Assembly (NCBI GenBank): GCA_029582155.1
Contig: CM055905.1
Span: forward strand, 66,111,356-66,175,355
DNA: 64,000 bases
Reading direction: 5' to 3'
DNA from: Panopea generosa
Lineage: Eukaryota > Mollusca > Bivalvia > Adapedonta > Hiatellidae
The position numbers and the translations under genes are program-made. Each line of letters opens with the position of its first letter. Position 1 is the stretch's first letter. Positions 47,790 to 59,934 of the stretch are shown piece after piece. A model generated the notes under the pieces. That model was not told the origin of the DNA, made no database searches, and worked only from the letters and a program-made list of their open reading frames with translations.

Positions 47790-48260
47790 TAGCTCGTCTT
47801 TTTGAAAAAAAACCCGAAGAGCTATTGTCATGACCCTGGCGTCGTCGTTGTCTTCGTCGGCGTCGTCATCGTCGTTGTCGTCCGCTGATTAAAGTTTTAT
47901 GTTTAGCTCAGCCTTTTCTCTGTTTCTGAACAAACAACTCATGTTACGGAGACTAAACTTCATAAACACATTCATATCATGTTATACAAACAATGTATAT
48001 AGCTAACTTACCTAAATTTACATACTTTGGGCTCTCAAACCTTCGGTTTAAGTTTTTTGTTTAGCTCGGGTTTGGTTAAAGTTTTATGTTAAGCTCAGCC
48101 TTTTTTCTGTTTCTGCACTTCTCATGTTTTGGTGACTAAACTTCATAAACACATTTATATTATGTTGTAGAAACAGTGTATATATCTAACTTACAAAAAT
48201 TTTCGTATTTTGGGCTCTAAACCCTTAAATTTTTTTGTTTAGCTCGGGTTTTAATTTTTT
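47790..48260. repeat. GTCGTC-rich segment and two ~180-bp tandem copies
   Basis: A gtcgtcgttgtcttcgtcgg-type run (47840-47885) is followed by two copies (from ~47885 and ~48075) sharing aaagttttatgt, agctcagcctttt, cataaacacatt and tttgggctct. Confidence 0.65.
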
Positions 48261-48429
48261 TTTCTTAATCAAATTTTTCAGTTATACATTGTGTACTATT
48301 AATTCTGTAAGCTGATCACCATCAACTAAAAAAAGTTTACATCACTGACCTTGACCTATTTAATTGACTTTCCTGCCCGAGCCCAACCAAGAACCCCCCC
48401 ACCCTTCTGCCCATTTTTTTCTTTTTTTT

Positions 48430-49330
48430 TAAGTTTGTTTGTTTTGTATTAAATCAAAAACTCTGCCCAATTTCAATTTTGTAACTGACCCAAAGACCCT
48501 CAACCCTACCCCTACCCATCCCCAACACCCCATCCCCGCCAATTTTTTATTTTATTTTTTTAGTTTTTGCTTTGTATTAAATCAAATACTCTGCCCCATT
48601 TCAACTGTGTTACCAACCCAAAGACCCTCCCCCTCCCCCTCCCCCTCCTACCCCCCCACCCCCATCTCTGCCCAATTTTTTTTTTTATTAAATTTTGTTT
48701 TGTATTAAATCAAATACTCTGTCCTATTTCAACTTTGTTACCTACTTTGTCACCCCTACCCCCCCCCTCCCCCCACACACACACCCACTCATCCATCCCC
48801 GCCCATTTTTTTTCTTCTTTTTGTTTTCAATTTGTTGGTTTTGTATTTAATGAAATACTTTGTCCCATTTCAATTTTGTATCCAATCCAAAGATCATCAC
48901 CCCTACCCCTACCCCCTTCCCTTGCCCGCCCTCATACCCCATCCCCGCCCATTTGTTTTAAATTTTGTTTTGTATTAAATCAAATAATCTGCCCCATTTC
49001 AACTTTGTTACCTACCCAACTACTCTCACCTCTACCCCCGCTGCCCCCCCATCCCCATCCCCGTCCATTTTTTTATTTTTTTATTTTTATTTTTTGTTTT
49101 ATATTTAATCAAAAACTCTGCCCTATTTCAACTTTGTAACCGACCCAAAGACCCCCCACCCCCATTCCCACCTTTTTTTTTTAAATTTTTGTTTAAAATT
49201 AAATACTTTGCCTCATTTCAACTTTGTAATTGACCCCAAGGACACCCCCCCCACCCAAATTGTTTTCTAAAAATTTTTGGTTCTGTATTGAAGTAGATAC
49301 ACTGTCCCTTTTTAACACTCTCCGTCCAAT
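48430..49330. repeat. C-rich ~130-bp imperfect tandem repeat, 7-8 copies
   Basis: Each unit has ttttgtattaaatcaaatac, ctgcccattt-caactttgtta and a variable ccctacccc/ccccatcccc stretch. Plus-strand open frames of 89 and 190 codons across it are Pro/Ser/Phe-rich by-products. Confidence 0.8.
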
Positions 49331-50924
49331 TTGTTTTATTGTATTAAACTAAACAGTCCTGTTTATTAAACTTTTGCACGTACACCACTCACATTCACAC
49401 CCAAATTTTAAAATTAAATTAAATACATCCAGTTTAAAGTACTGGCTAGCTAGCCTTAGCCAGACATAGACGAAGTGTATATTCTGCCCTAATATTCCTA
49501 CTTACTTAATATTCCTCACTTATAAAATCCCCAGAAAATTATGCTTGATTTTAAAAGCATTTAGTCTACATATATCTGTGCACTTATAAAATCCTCAGAA
49601 AACTATGCTTGATTTTAAAAGCATTTAGCCTACATGTATCTGTGCAATCAAAAGTTTAATTTTGATTGGCTATTTAAATTATTGATCCAAACAGTTATAA
49701 GTCACAAATATTTGCCCCAGGCCAGTGCAGCTGCAGAGAGCCATAAATCACAATCTTGTGCTAATGAAGGACAATATAACATAAGATTATGTAATAACTT
49801 CCTGTGCTTATTAAGGACAGGATACCAACTAACCCTGTAGTTACCAAAAACATATATTAAGTAACCCTTGTTACCAAAAGCATGTATTGGGTTGCAAATG
49901 GACAAAATGCCTGTAAGAGAAATTGATAATCAGTTAGTTACCAAAAGTTACCAAAGATATATAGCATGTAACCACAGTTAACCACAGTTACGAAATACAT
50001 ATAGTGGGTTACAAATGGACATACTTGTGCAGAGGTTCACATTTTGGGCCATATATGTATCACACTGGCCCAAACTCGGGATGTTTTTATCTTTTAAACT
50101 ATAAATACGAAGTTTTAAATTGGAATGTCATTCGATCCTCAACGGCACATGTTCATGGTCACACAGTTAAAAAATACCCAGTAGCCTGAGTTATGAATTG
50201 AAACCGGAAGAAGAAGAATGTATTTCGCTCATTTCATTAAAATTGCAGTAGCGAGACATTTGTTTGATATTTAATTTTTTGCTTTCTTGCCTAGTTAAAT
50301 GAAAATTAAGTTACATAAGAACATTTTTTTTAAATACTTACCGGTACTTAGTTTTGTATTCACAACAAAACACGGCATTCCTGTTTATTTTTCTTTGTGG
50401 GTTTTACCGTATGGCACAATGTTAATTTCACCACAATCAACATTTTGACAGGCCACATACAAATATCATCCCCACCCCCAACCCCTTCTGCATCTCTCCA
50501 ACAAGATTGTCGTATGTAAGTGGAACTGGACCTTATCCACACCATTTGCAGAACCTCGACTTTGACAGTAACTCGTCAAATTCCACTACTCGTCTGGCAA
50601 CTTTCAAACCAGAGCGTTTAACATTTTTTCCAAGTTTAATATTATTTAAAAGCGGACATGTTGGATCATCACACGAAACACCTGTACATATGTGATGACT
50701 AGGGTAGTTGTGTTCGATTGATACTGTATTTGAGATACGTTTTTCATTTCTAACGGTAGCTTTCGCACCTTCTCATGAAACCGACCGCGGAAATCGCGTT
50801 TTGCCGCCTATTTGTTTACCTTTTACGAACGACAACTCTACCGGAAAATCGGGAATTAAAGGTTATCCGCATGGTTTACGAAGTTTGTCGAAGTTCTACG
50901 GAAATTAACGAGTTGTTATACATG
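49331..50924. other. Non-coding DNA with short duplications
   Basis: A ~62-bp direct duplication at 49517-49576 and 49579-49637 (tatgcttgattttaaaagca core) and repeated gttacaaatggaca-type words at 49870-50025. No gene recognised. Confidence 0.5.
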
Positions 50925-51240
50925 TAATGCCTTAATAGTGATTCAGCGATATCGTTAACATATATTAGAAATAATAGAGGTCCAAGGCCAGTTCCTTTGG
51001 GGAACACCTGTACTTATATACTAAAGAGTGGATTCTGATGATTGTATAACAACACGTTGAAATCAGTGTCTCAGATAACTTAATAACTAATTTAGTAGTG
51101 TATCATTTATGCCAATTTCGAATATGCCAAAGTTTGAATAAGAGCCCCTGATGCCAGACACGATCAAAAGTCTTCGATATGTCACATATTACCATGCAAG
51201 AAAATTGTTTGCTATCAAAGGTTTTGCAGATATGTTGATA
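50925..51240 (-). pseudogene. LINE reverse transcriptase fragment (FDRVWH region)
   Basis: The minus strand reads CDISKTFDRVWHQGLLFKL, the conserved DISKAFDRVWH catalytic segment of non-LTR RTs. Farther on, GVPQ and LGPLLFLIYVNDIA occur in shifted frames, so a single-base frameshift and stops interrupt it. It is a separate insertion from the 44960-45291 fragment, which carries the next RT segment. Confidence 0.82.
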
Positions 51241-51289
51241 GATGTCTATTTACTGGAATGTTGTGAATGGTTTGGTAGAAATCCTGATT

Positions 51290-51880
51290 GATTTGGTTTC
51301 GGCGATTTTCAAAAAGAGCAAAGTCTTGTTGAAAAGATCGTTCATGCTCATTGAAAAATTTGGTTTCAACCATTTTCAAAGCAAAGTTCAACGTCTGATT
51401 CAAGCGATCGTTAATTCTCAAGGCAAAATTGGTTTCAACGATTTTCAAAGCAAAGTGAAACGTCTGATTCAAGCGATCGTTAATTCTTAAGGCAAAATTG
51501 GTTTCAACGATTTTTAAAGCAAAGTGCAACGTCTGATTCAAGCGATCGTTAATTCTCAAGGCAAAATTGGTTTCAACGATTTTCAAAGAAAAGTGCAACG
51601 CTTCGTTCAAGTGATCGTTAATGCTCGTGCAAATTTGGTTTCAAAGATTTTCAAATCAAAGTGCAACGTCTCGTTCAAGCGATCGTTAATGCTCGTGCAA
51701 ATTTGGTTTCAACGATTTCCAAATCAAAGTGCAACGTCTGTTCAAGCGATTGTTAATGCTCGTGCAAATTTGGTTTTAACGATTTTCAAAGCAAAGTGCG
51801 ACGTCTTGTTCAAGCGATCGTTAATGCTCGTGCAAATTTGGTTTTAGCGATTTTCAAATCAAAGTGCTACATCTGATATA
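51290..51880. repeat. 69-bp minisatellite, about 8 copies
   Basis: Unit ttggtttcaacgattttcaa, agcaaagtgcaacgtctgat, tcaagcgatcgttaattctc, aaggcaaaa; spacing 69 bp (51429 to 51498). It abuts the upstream end of the LINE fragment. As 69 is a multiple of 3, both strands stay open for up to 131 codons (23-residue units on the minus strand); no evidence for expression. Confidence 0.88.
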
Positions 51881-52460
51881 AACGCTCTCAATCATGTAAA
51901 GGCATGTAACACTTGGTTTAAAGTCTGAGTTATGCAATCTCTGGTTCAAGTGACCCATAATGCGTAGTCGAAGTCTGGTGTAAGCGATCGCCAAAGATGC
52001 TAGTCTTGCTGATCAGCCAGGTTCCGTGATGTCAAAACTGGTCTGCATGATCTATTTAAGACATCTCCTCTTATACCACCTTTTGTGACAAGGAGAGCTT
52101 ATAAAAACACTTCATACCACCCTATAACCTTATTGCTCTAATGGGACGATATTTGGTTTTCACCGATATGAAACCTTATCGGCAAATTTTCAATATATGA
52201 GGGACAAAAATCTATTTTTTAGAGTTGGAAGCGGGTGTAAACAATTTTAATGCGACGTAATAGCTGTTATAGGAAAAACATGCATTTCTTTATATATCGA
52301 ACATATAATACTTAGAGCGGAACTTGTTTAAGTTGCCAGAACTTGTTTTGTAATGAATGTTAAATAAGTAAAAAATGTTTAAAGTACGATACATGAAATT
52401 CATATGAAAATACAAACGGATAAATTGGTATATACATAGTATGCAGATTAATACAGTATA
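51881..52460. other. Non-coding DNA, nothing seen
   Basis: Decayed edge of the 69-bp array to ~51990, then unassigned sequence. Confidence 0.4.
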
Positions 52461-52464
52461 TCAC

Positions 52465-52680
52465 ATTCCTCCGTGATCCAATGGTCTATGGAGCCGTTTA
52501 ACGTACTTACCAGTTGTTGCTAAAGTCTTCGAGCACAGCTCGGTCAAAAACAAACTTTGTTTGAGAAAGTTTGCCATTTACTTGAGGAAGAACGGTTGTT
52601 ATGATAAGATTCATTCTGAGATCTTCATCTACCCGTAATGTGTCGAAAATCACATTGAAAAAGTGGTCCGAAAAAATGTA
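52465..52680 (+). mobile_element. SINE family B, diverged
   Basis: Head ctccgtgatccaatggtcta, core gagaaagtttgccatttact, gattcattctgagatcttca and a shortened end. Confidence 0.7.
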
Positions 52681-52859
52681 AACATAAAAGTGTTAGATAT
52701 ATATTAGGAAATATAGTCAAGGTACGACATAACTGTTTTGATGGCCTCTGGTTCATTCGTTTCTACAAACAACTAACTTCAGGTGATTTTACTTTTGTTA
52801 TTGTGCAGACCGGCTTTGCATAAACACTTTTGATAAGCTTGTCATGATTTGAATGTGTG

Positions 52860-53155
52860 TCATTCGTGTGCATATGTATTGTATTGGTTCAATCTTTAAC
52901 ATCAAATCTATATTATGATTTAGGTATAATGTTACCAAAACAACCCATTACATACGCCATAGGAAGTATATTTAAAGAAAATATGAAATACTATACCTTG
53001 CGGTTTTCTTACTGAGGGGTGTATTGTATTGGTTCAACCTTTATCACCAAATCTAGATAATGACTTGATATAACATTATACCCATTAGGGTTATACTGAA
53101 AGAAAACATAAAATACTATATCTGGTAAATAACCGTTCAACATATTTAGTTTTCT

Positions 53156-53204
<49 letters not shown>

Positions 53205-53205
53205 A
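52860..53205. repeat. Diverged ~150-bp duplication and GA microsatellite
   Basis: gtattgtattggttcaa(t/c)ct-type blocks at 52875 and 53020 head two copies; a GA tract of ~24 units follows at 53155-53202. Confidence 0.65.
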
Positions 53206-54111
53206 CAAAGATTATTTAACTATTACTCATCGTCGTCTTATATATCATATCATATGAAAATAAAGCTTGTAGTTGCAATCATATTGAACATAAATAGTTA
53301 ATGCAAATACTTTATAAAAGTTCATATTACTAGATTATTCATTAAACATAAATGTCGATTGCTAAAAGCGTTTGATAAAATGTTATGTGTATATATTTTA
53401 ATGCAGTAAATGGAAAATAACGTACCGTGGAAAACAGTTATTGCCTCTTATATTTCACTTCTATAGCAGTCCCAATATGGAGTTCTTTTAAATGATTAAT
53501 ACATTAGATTACGATAATTATTACGACTTCTTTGAAGTTATACCACTACATACACTAATAGTAAAATAGATTACTGCTATGGATAATAGATGCCGGCGGT
53601 GCTATTATGATAATTCCAATTGCCACAGATAACTTATTTCTAATGGAAGCTGATTCAAAACAAATATATATAGATAGAATACAGCCATGTGAAAAAAAGA
53701 TTGTCCGTTATACGTAGCTTCAAGTTATCTTAGATGATTCAGGGCAATTATTATTTGATTTAACCAGTTAAACTATTCAATAGTATGGTTATGTAAATAG
53801 TTTGATGAAGATCTATGTAGGAATGGGTGATATAGTGCACACATGACTCGCATATTATCTCTTAAGAGATCCCAGTTTGCCTTTCAGTATATGTACACCT
53901 GATTGGTTTGATCTTCATCAATCTTGCTTTGAGATTAGCCCCAACACTAATAATTTCATGGTTGCTAAGACCAGATAAGTTGGATACTTTCTCAACCAGC
54001 GGTTCATTAGTGGTAAGGAATAGATAAAGGACGTTGTTAAAGCGAGTAGATTCTTATCTTGCAAAAGGGTAAATTCATTAATTATTTGCACAGCTGTAAT
54101 TTCGCAAGCGC
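53206..54111. other. Non-coding DNA, nothing seen
   Basis: AT-rich, no gene or recognised repeat. Confidence 0.4.
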
Positions 54112-54575
54112 AAAAATCTTCATTGCAAAAGGGAAGTGCTTCCGTGGGGTAGTCGCATAATGGCGGTTTTAAATAATCCTCAACAATTCTTCTTCTTTAA
54201 AAATGCATTTTCCTTATTTTAATGCTCATTTTTTTATTTGAATGGCATTATTGATGTATTTTGAACATTTTGATAGCATTGTCATGTTTGAATTGTGAAT
54301 TTAGAAAAAAAAATGATGCTTGGAAATTGGGGTATGAATTCATGATTTCAGAAGTCTACTTTCACTTTGTCACCAGTGTACACACTGAACAGAAAAAAAA
54401 CTCTTATATGACACATGACCGCTACTTTTCTCATCATATTTTGATAGTGCAGAGGTTGACAAACAGTAAAATGTAGGTTTCACTTCTTTCATTTGGGACT
54501 CTCTATGAATGACAAGCCTTCAATATTGTATTATTTACTATAGAATAAAGAACAAAAATCAATGGTGGGGTTACA
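54112..54575 (+). repeat. Dispersed repeat R1, copy 3
   Basis: Very close to copy 1 (42-476) over its length, including the fortuitous ORF at 54261-54476; one of the better-preserved copies. Confidence 0.85.
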
Positions 54576-54756
54576 CTTTGATTAAATATTGACCATGTTC
54601 CTTTACCAATCAAAGACAATGACAGGGATTAATGAGGCGTAGCACATTGCACCGTCGAAAAGATCGATAAAAACAGTTGTCGTTTTTATAACCACGGAGG
54701 ATACTTGCGTGATAAAACTGCACATTTTGCCTATTTTAAGACCATAAATAAGTTGT

Positions 54757-55090
54757 CCAGGGTAGAACTGGCACCTTTTCAGCACACTGGGAAACCATTA
54801 AAAGCTGACATAGTGAAAAAAACTTGACAAGCCCATAGCAACACTGCATATTATGTCTATTTTAAGTAAATACCTCAGGTGTGATTAATATAATATCAAG
54901 AGTATAACTGGCAATTTACCAGCACATTTTTGGAAACAATTTAAAGCTGCCATAGTTGATAAATTTTATAAGCCAATAGCAACACGGTTCATTATGTCTA
55001 TTTCCAGTTATTACGTCAGAAGTTATGAATATGTCCAGGGTATAACTGGCACTTTACTAGCGCGCTGACAAACATCGAACAGACGCCATA
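54757..55090 (+). repeat. ~138-bp tandem repeat, 3 copies
   Basis: Units starting near 54757, 54894 and 55032 share agggtataactggcacttta, cagcacactgggaaaccat and gccatag. A lone copy is at 43235. Confidence 0.75.
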
Positions 55091-56057
55091 ATGGATAAAG
55101 GTAAGAAATATGTTGTTTCCATTCGTATTTTATTTGATTCATTAAGCTTCGTTTAAAATTTAATTAAGGACTGAAACTCCCAACGAGATATAGAAATTCT
55201 TGTGAAAGCGCATTGTCTTATGGAATCTCGTAAGTGTAGGCAAGGGTTGTACATTTTGAATGGGACATTTACATTATTTTTCCGTTCTTGTTCTTCTTCC
55301 AGTTCTTTGAATTCCAGCAATTATAAATATAATTTTTTTAGTGTCACCTCCGATTAGACGCAGGAGCCAAAGTGTGGGCCTGCTTTAATTGTCTGGATAT
55401 ATGGATAAAAACATAACACATAATATGCCCATAAAAAACAACATTATAATAAACGTTGAAATAAACAAAAGCCAGAAAACATGGAATTTAACATAAATTA
55501 AAACATTATAATGAAAATAAACAAATACATTACTTTTTATCTAATTACTATACAAATAAACAAACCCAGTATAATCTACATAAATTTAACATAAAACAAA
55601 ACTGGTACAATGGAAATAAACAAACCCATGAAAATAATGAAAAATTCAGTATAATGAATATTAAAATAATGAACAGGAAAATATATAAATCCTGTATAAT
55701 GAACTTAAAATAAAATTTTAAAACGATTAATCACTGCTCCTCCTCTAGCTCGATTAAGCGGCGAAAATCAAATAACGTTTCGGACTACCTCGGGGATTTC
55801 AAAAGACTGTCGGTTGGATGTTTATTTCTATATTCATTATTTTTATATTATTAGATATTTTATATGACAAAGATCTTGTACAAGATAACTGCCATAATTT
55901 CCATCCGAATCGATATTTTTTAAAATGTTATTATAACATAACTTTTGCAGAGGTGTGTTTGTTTCAGCCAATCAGGTCTTTGTCTTTTAGAAAAGCAAGC
56001 GTCGCATATGATCAAGACTAACTTCCAGATCCAAACGTTAACCTGCATACAGGTTTA
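55091..56057. other. AT-rich, weak tandem repeats
   Basis: Between 55430 and 55700 short A-rich units (ataatgaaaataaacaaa-like) recur imperfectly. The ~40-bp word shared with 2200-2240 is at 55975-56015. No gene. Confidence 0.45.
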
Positions 56058-56345
56058 ACCCCACCATTGATTTTTGTTCTTTATTCTATAGTAAATATTA
56101 AAAGTTTGAAGGCTTGTCATGCATAGAGAGACCTAAGTGAAAGAAGTTCATTAACTGTTTGTCAACATCTGCACTACCAAAATATGATGAGAAAAGTAGG
56201 GGTGATGTGTCATATAAGAGATTCTGCTCAGTGTGTACACTGGTGACAAAGTGAAAGTAGACTTCTGAAATAATGTATTCATATCCCAATTTTAAAGCAT
56301 CATTTTTTTTTCTAAATTCACAATGCTTTTAAAATGTTCAAAATA
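56058..56345 (-). repeat. Dispersed repeat R1, copy 4 (partial)
   Basis: Reverse of 54290-54575, from the caccattgatttttgttctt end to the middle of the family. Confidence 0.8.
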
Positions 56346-56459
56346 CAGAGAAATAATGAAAACAATTAATTTTGATAATTTCATTTCCAATATGCCTGGT
56401 TGATAATTGTGCTCGATAATGATGTGATATGTGTTATGTTTAATTGGTTAAGTTGGAAG

Positions 56460-56776
56460 CCCTTTGTTGAGTTTGTTCTTCATTCCATAGTTAATATAAA
56501 AAAAAAGTGCAAGCTTGTCATTAATTCAAGGACCCAAATGAAAAATTTGAAACTGTTGCTTACATTTTATTATTTTGTCAACCTCTGCATTAACAAAATA
56601 TGAGAAAAGTAGGTGTTGTGTAGGCACATATTTTTCTGTTTAGTGTGTACACTATTGACATAGTGAAAGTAAACATCTATAAATGAAATTATGTATTCAT
56701 GTCCCATTTTCCAAGCATTTTTCTTCTAAATTCACAAATCAAACGAGACAGTGTTTTCAAAATGTTAAAAATACAT
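56460..56776 (-). repeat. Dispersed repeat R1, copy 5, right part (split)
   Basis: Reverse of the R1 middle and left part, ending atgttaaaaatacat where the TIR element begins. Its continuation is at 61297-61440. Confidence 0.82.
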
Positions 56777-57249
56777 CGTTCGCTCGACGCAAACCCCAGT
56801 AACTGACATTTTTTCCCAAAATGACTTTTTTCAATAATTTAGTATATAAAGGTAAGTTACACCTCCTATCAAAGTATGGTGGTTGAAATGTTTTTTTAAT
56901 GTTTTAATTAAAAAAATAGCAAAATCCAGTAACTGCATTCATGATTTTTCTCAACGCAAAACTCCAGTAACTGCACTTACTGAGTTTTTGCACTAAGTTT
57001 TTAAAGTGCAATACAAAAAATCAATAATGCAAAAAAAACCCAGTATTATCTAAGATTTTATAACTTTCTTGCACTATAACTTTTTATTGACACTCCCTCC
57101 CCATTGATAAGAAAAAATATATCTGGATCTGGATGACATCAGCATGTTTTTGAATTCTATAGATATAAATGTATTAGATTTTTCTACTTCTGAAATACAA
57201 TGTGAAAGTGATGATGTTGATGATGATGTTGTTAGTGATAACATTGATT

Positions 57250-59400
57250 GTAATTCTGTTGCTAGAGAGGATGGCAGTGAGATTGGCGATAGAGGCGATG
57301 GTAGCGAGATTAATTATTATAGTGGTAGTGTTGGTAAGTTTGGTGATTGAGGTGATGGAAGTGAAATAAGTGATAGAGACGATGATAGTGAGATTATTTA
57401 TTATAGTGGTAGTGTTGGTGAGTCTGGTGATAGAGAGGATGTCAGGGAGATTAGTGATAGAGGTGATGATAGTGAGATGAATTATTATAGTGGTAGTGTG
57501 CTGGGCCCGATTAGCTCAGCCGGTTACTCGTCTGACTATCAATCCAGGGGTCGTGAGTTCGAATCCCCGCCCGGCAACAGTCTTCGTGATGATTGATATA
57601 CGATATTGATATATATATATTGTGTCTCATTATCATTCTTCTCTCACCACTGATTCAATGGGAAAGTTATCAGTTACTTGCTGAGATGGAGTGTGCTCGA
57701 GGACTGGTTAATCCCAGGAAACAGTGGTTAGGTTAACTGATCGTCTGTTAGCCCTCGATGGCATAAAAATGACGCTAAATATTCAATCAATCAATCAATA
57801 TAGTGGTAGTGGTGGTAAGTCTGGTGATAGAGAGGATGGCAGTGAGATTAGTGATAGAGGCAATGGAAGTGAGATGAATTATTATTGTGGTAGTGTTGGT
57901 AAGTCTGGTGATAAAGGGGATGGTAGTGAGATTGGTGATAGAGGCGATGATAATGAGATAAATTATTATAGTGGTAGTGGTGACACGTCTGGTGATACAG
58001 GGGATGGTTGTGAGATTGGGGATTGAGGTGATTGTAGTGAGATTAATTATTATAGTGGTAGTGGTGGTAAGTCTGGTGAAAGAGTGGATAGTAGCGAGAT
58101 GAAAAGTGATAGTGGTGGTAAGTCTGGTGATAGAGGCCGTTACTATGAGATGAAAAATGGTAGTGTTGGTAAGTCTGGTGATAGAGGGGATGGCAGTGAG
58201 ATTAGTGATAGAGGAATTGATAGTGAGATGAATTATTATAGTGGTAGTGTTGGTTAGTCTTGTGATAGAGGGGATGGTATTGACATTGGTGATAGAGGCG
58301 ATGGTAGGGAGATGAATTATTATAGTGATAGGGGTGACAAGTCTGGTGATACAGGGGATGGTAGTGAGATTGGGGATTGAGGCGATGATAGCGAGATGAA
58401 TTATTATAGTGGTAGTGGTGACAAGTCTGGTGATACAGGGGATGGTAGTGAGATTGGTGAGAGGTGATGGTAGTGAGATGAATTATTATAGAGGTAGTGG
58501 TGGTAAGTCTGGTGAAAGAGTCGAGAGTGGATGGTAATGAGATGAATAGTGAAAGTGGTGGCAAATCTGGTGATAGAGGCAATTACAATGAGATGAAAAA
58601 TGGTAGTGTTGGTAAGTCTGGTGATAGAGGCAATGGAAGTGAGATGAATAGTGGTAGTGTTGGTAAGTCTGGTGATATAGGCAATGGTAGTGAGATGAAT
58701 AGTGGTAGTGGTGGTAAGTCTGGTGATAGAGGCGATGGTAGTGAGATGAATAGTGGTAGTATTGGTAAGTCTGGTGATAGAGGCAGTGGTAGTGAGATGA
58801 ATAGTGGTAGTGGTGGTAAGTCTGGTAACAGGGGCGATGGTAGTGAGATGAATAGTGGTAGTGGTGGTAAGTCTGGTAACAGGGGCGATGGTAGTCAGAT
58901 GAATAGTGGTAGTGGTGGTAAGTCTGGTAATAGGGGCGATGGTAGTGAGATTAATAGTGGTAGTGGTGGTAAGTCTGGTAATAGGGGTGATGGTAGTGAG
59001 ATGAACAGTGGTGGTGTTGGTAAGTCTGGTGATAGAGGCAATGGTAGTGAAATGAATAGTGGAAGTGATGGCAAGTCTTGTGATAGAGGCGATGGTAGTG
59101 AGATGAATAGTGGTAGCATTGGTAAATCTGGTGATAGAGGCGATGGTAGTAAGATGAATAGTGGTAGTGGTGGTAAGTTTGGTGATAGAAGAGATTGTAG
59201 TAAGATTAGTGATAGAGGCAATGTTAGTGAAATGCATAATGGTAGTGGTGGTAAGTGTGGTCAAAGAGGGGATGGAACTAAGATTGGTGATAGAGGCGAT
59301 GGAAGTGTGATGAATAGTGGTGGTAAGTGTGGTGAAAGAGGGGATGGTGCTGAGATTGGTGATAGAGGCGATGGTAGTGATATAAATAGTGGTAGTGGTG
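57250..59400 (+). repeat. 84-bp/51-bp coding minisatellite
   Basis: The 84-bp unit (two gatagaggcgatggtagtga blocks plus a tattatagtggtagtg block) dominates to ~58500; the 51-bp unit lacks one block and dominates after. Tandem order and 3-bp-multiple lengths are visible throughout. Confidence 0.9.
57504..57800 (+). mobile_element. SINE family A, full-length, nested in the array
   Basis: tRNA-like head ggcccgattagctcagccgg, B box gtgagttcgaatccccgccc, body and a (atca)n tail. tatagtggtagtg flanks both sides, although this word is also part of the host array, so the duplication is not proof on its own. Confidence 0.88.
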
Positions 59401-59669
59401 GCAAGTCAGGTAAAAGTGTTAGTGTTAGAAGGAATTCTACTGAGATGAATAGTGAAATAAATGGTAATTGTGATAAGAGTTGTAATATAGAAATGAGTGC
59501 GAATACAGTTGATGATGATGATGACAGACCATTGATTTACTATACACGACCCTTTAGGAATTTAATCCCTCACACCTCTGAACCCAATAGCCCCTCTAAT
59601 CAATGTCAAATGGGAAATGTCTTAAATGTAGGAAATCAAAGTAGGGTGAGAAAACGAAAAAAAAAATAG

Positions 59670-59934
59670 GAATCTAACTGGAAAAGAAATATTATAAAAA
59701 AATAAAACAAACAGAGGTCCTAGCTATACAAGTCATTCTTGGGTGAACAAATATGCTAAATCAGTTAAGAAAGGTTGTGGATTGTTTTGTAAAAAGAAAT
59801 GTCAACTACATATTACAGAAACCCAAAAAGAAACTTTATTCAGTGATTTCTGGGACCTTGATCATATTGATCGCCAAAGAGACTATATGTCTCGAACATT
59901 TCTAGAACAACCAAGAGTTAGAAAATCTAAATAA
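59670..59934 (+). pseudogene. Cys-rich N-terminal module, frameshifted from the repeat ORF
   Basis: Just after the repeat ORF stop, short frames read NWKRNI, then RGPSYTSHSW, then KGCGLFCKKKCQLHITETQ and FSDFWDLDHIDRQRDYMS, ending TAA. Order and spacing (WKRN, G-x-x-Y, C-x3-C-x2-KC with K/C variants, FW-L, QR-Y) resemble the N-terminal region of large uncharacterised transposon-borne proteins of invertebrates as I recall them. Stops and frameshifts lie in A-rich runs at 59660-59710. No downstream domain follows, so the gene is truncated. Similarity is from memory and needs a profile search. Confidence 0.5.

Larger units (their letters stand above)
57135..59669 (+). pseudogene. Gly/Ser/Asp repeat protein of the TIR element, broken
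   Basis: Unrecognised protein. An acidic start (SMFLNSIDINVLDFSTSE, then ESDDVDDDVVSDN) leads into a long repeat: first 84-bp units (28 residues, with GDRGD and NYYSG), then about 12 units of 51 bp (17 residues, GGKSGDRGDGSEMNSGS type), then three longer mixed units. It ends with DDDDRPLIYYTRPFRNLI and a basic RKRKKK before TAG at 59669. Both unit lengths are multiples of 3, and the strand is nearly free of C. Stops and frame changes break the 84-bp part, and a SINE is inserted at 57504-57800; only 58530-59669 (within the open frame 58497-59669) is open throughout. RGD tripeptides recur, but nothing shows secretion or integrin binding. Confidence 0.7.

Noticed and set aside
48439-49139. Proline-rich 89- and 190-codon frames
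   Set aside because: They follow the C-rich tandem repeat and have no domain; unit length and frame are not conserved.
57509-57581. tRNA gene (also at 61568 and other SINE heads)
   Set aside because: A and B boxes are present but acceptor stems do not close and each is fused to a SINE body, so they are tRNA-derived SINEs.
58202-59264. Thr/Ile-rich 286- and 126-codon minus-strand frames
   Set aside because: Complement of the 51/84-bp array; the plus strand carries the acidic and basic flanks, so minus frames are shadows.
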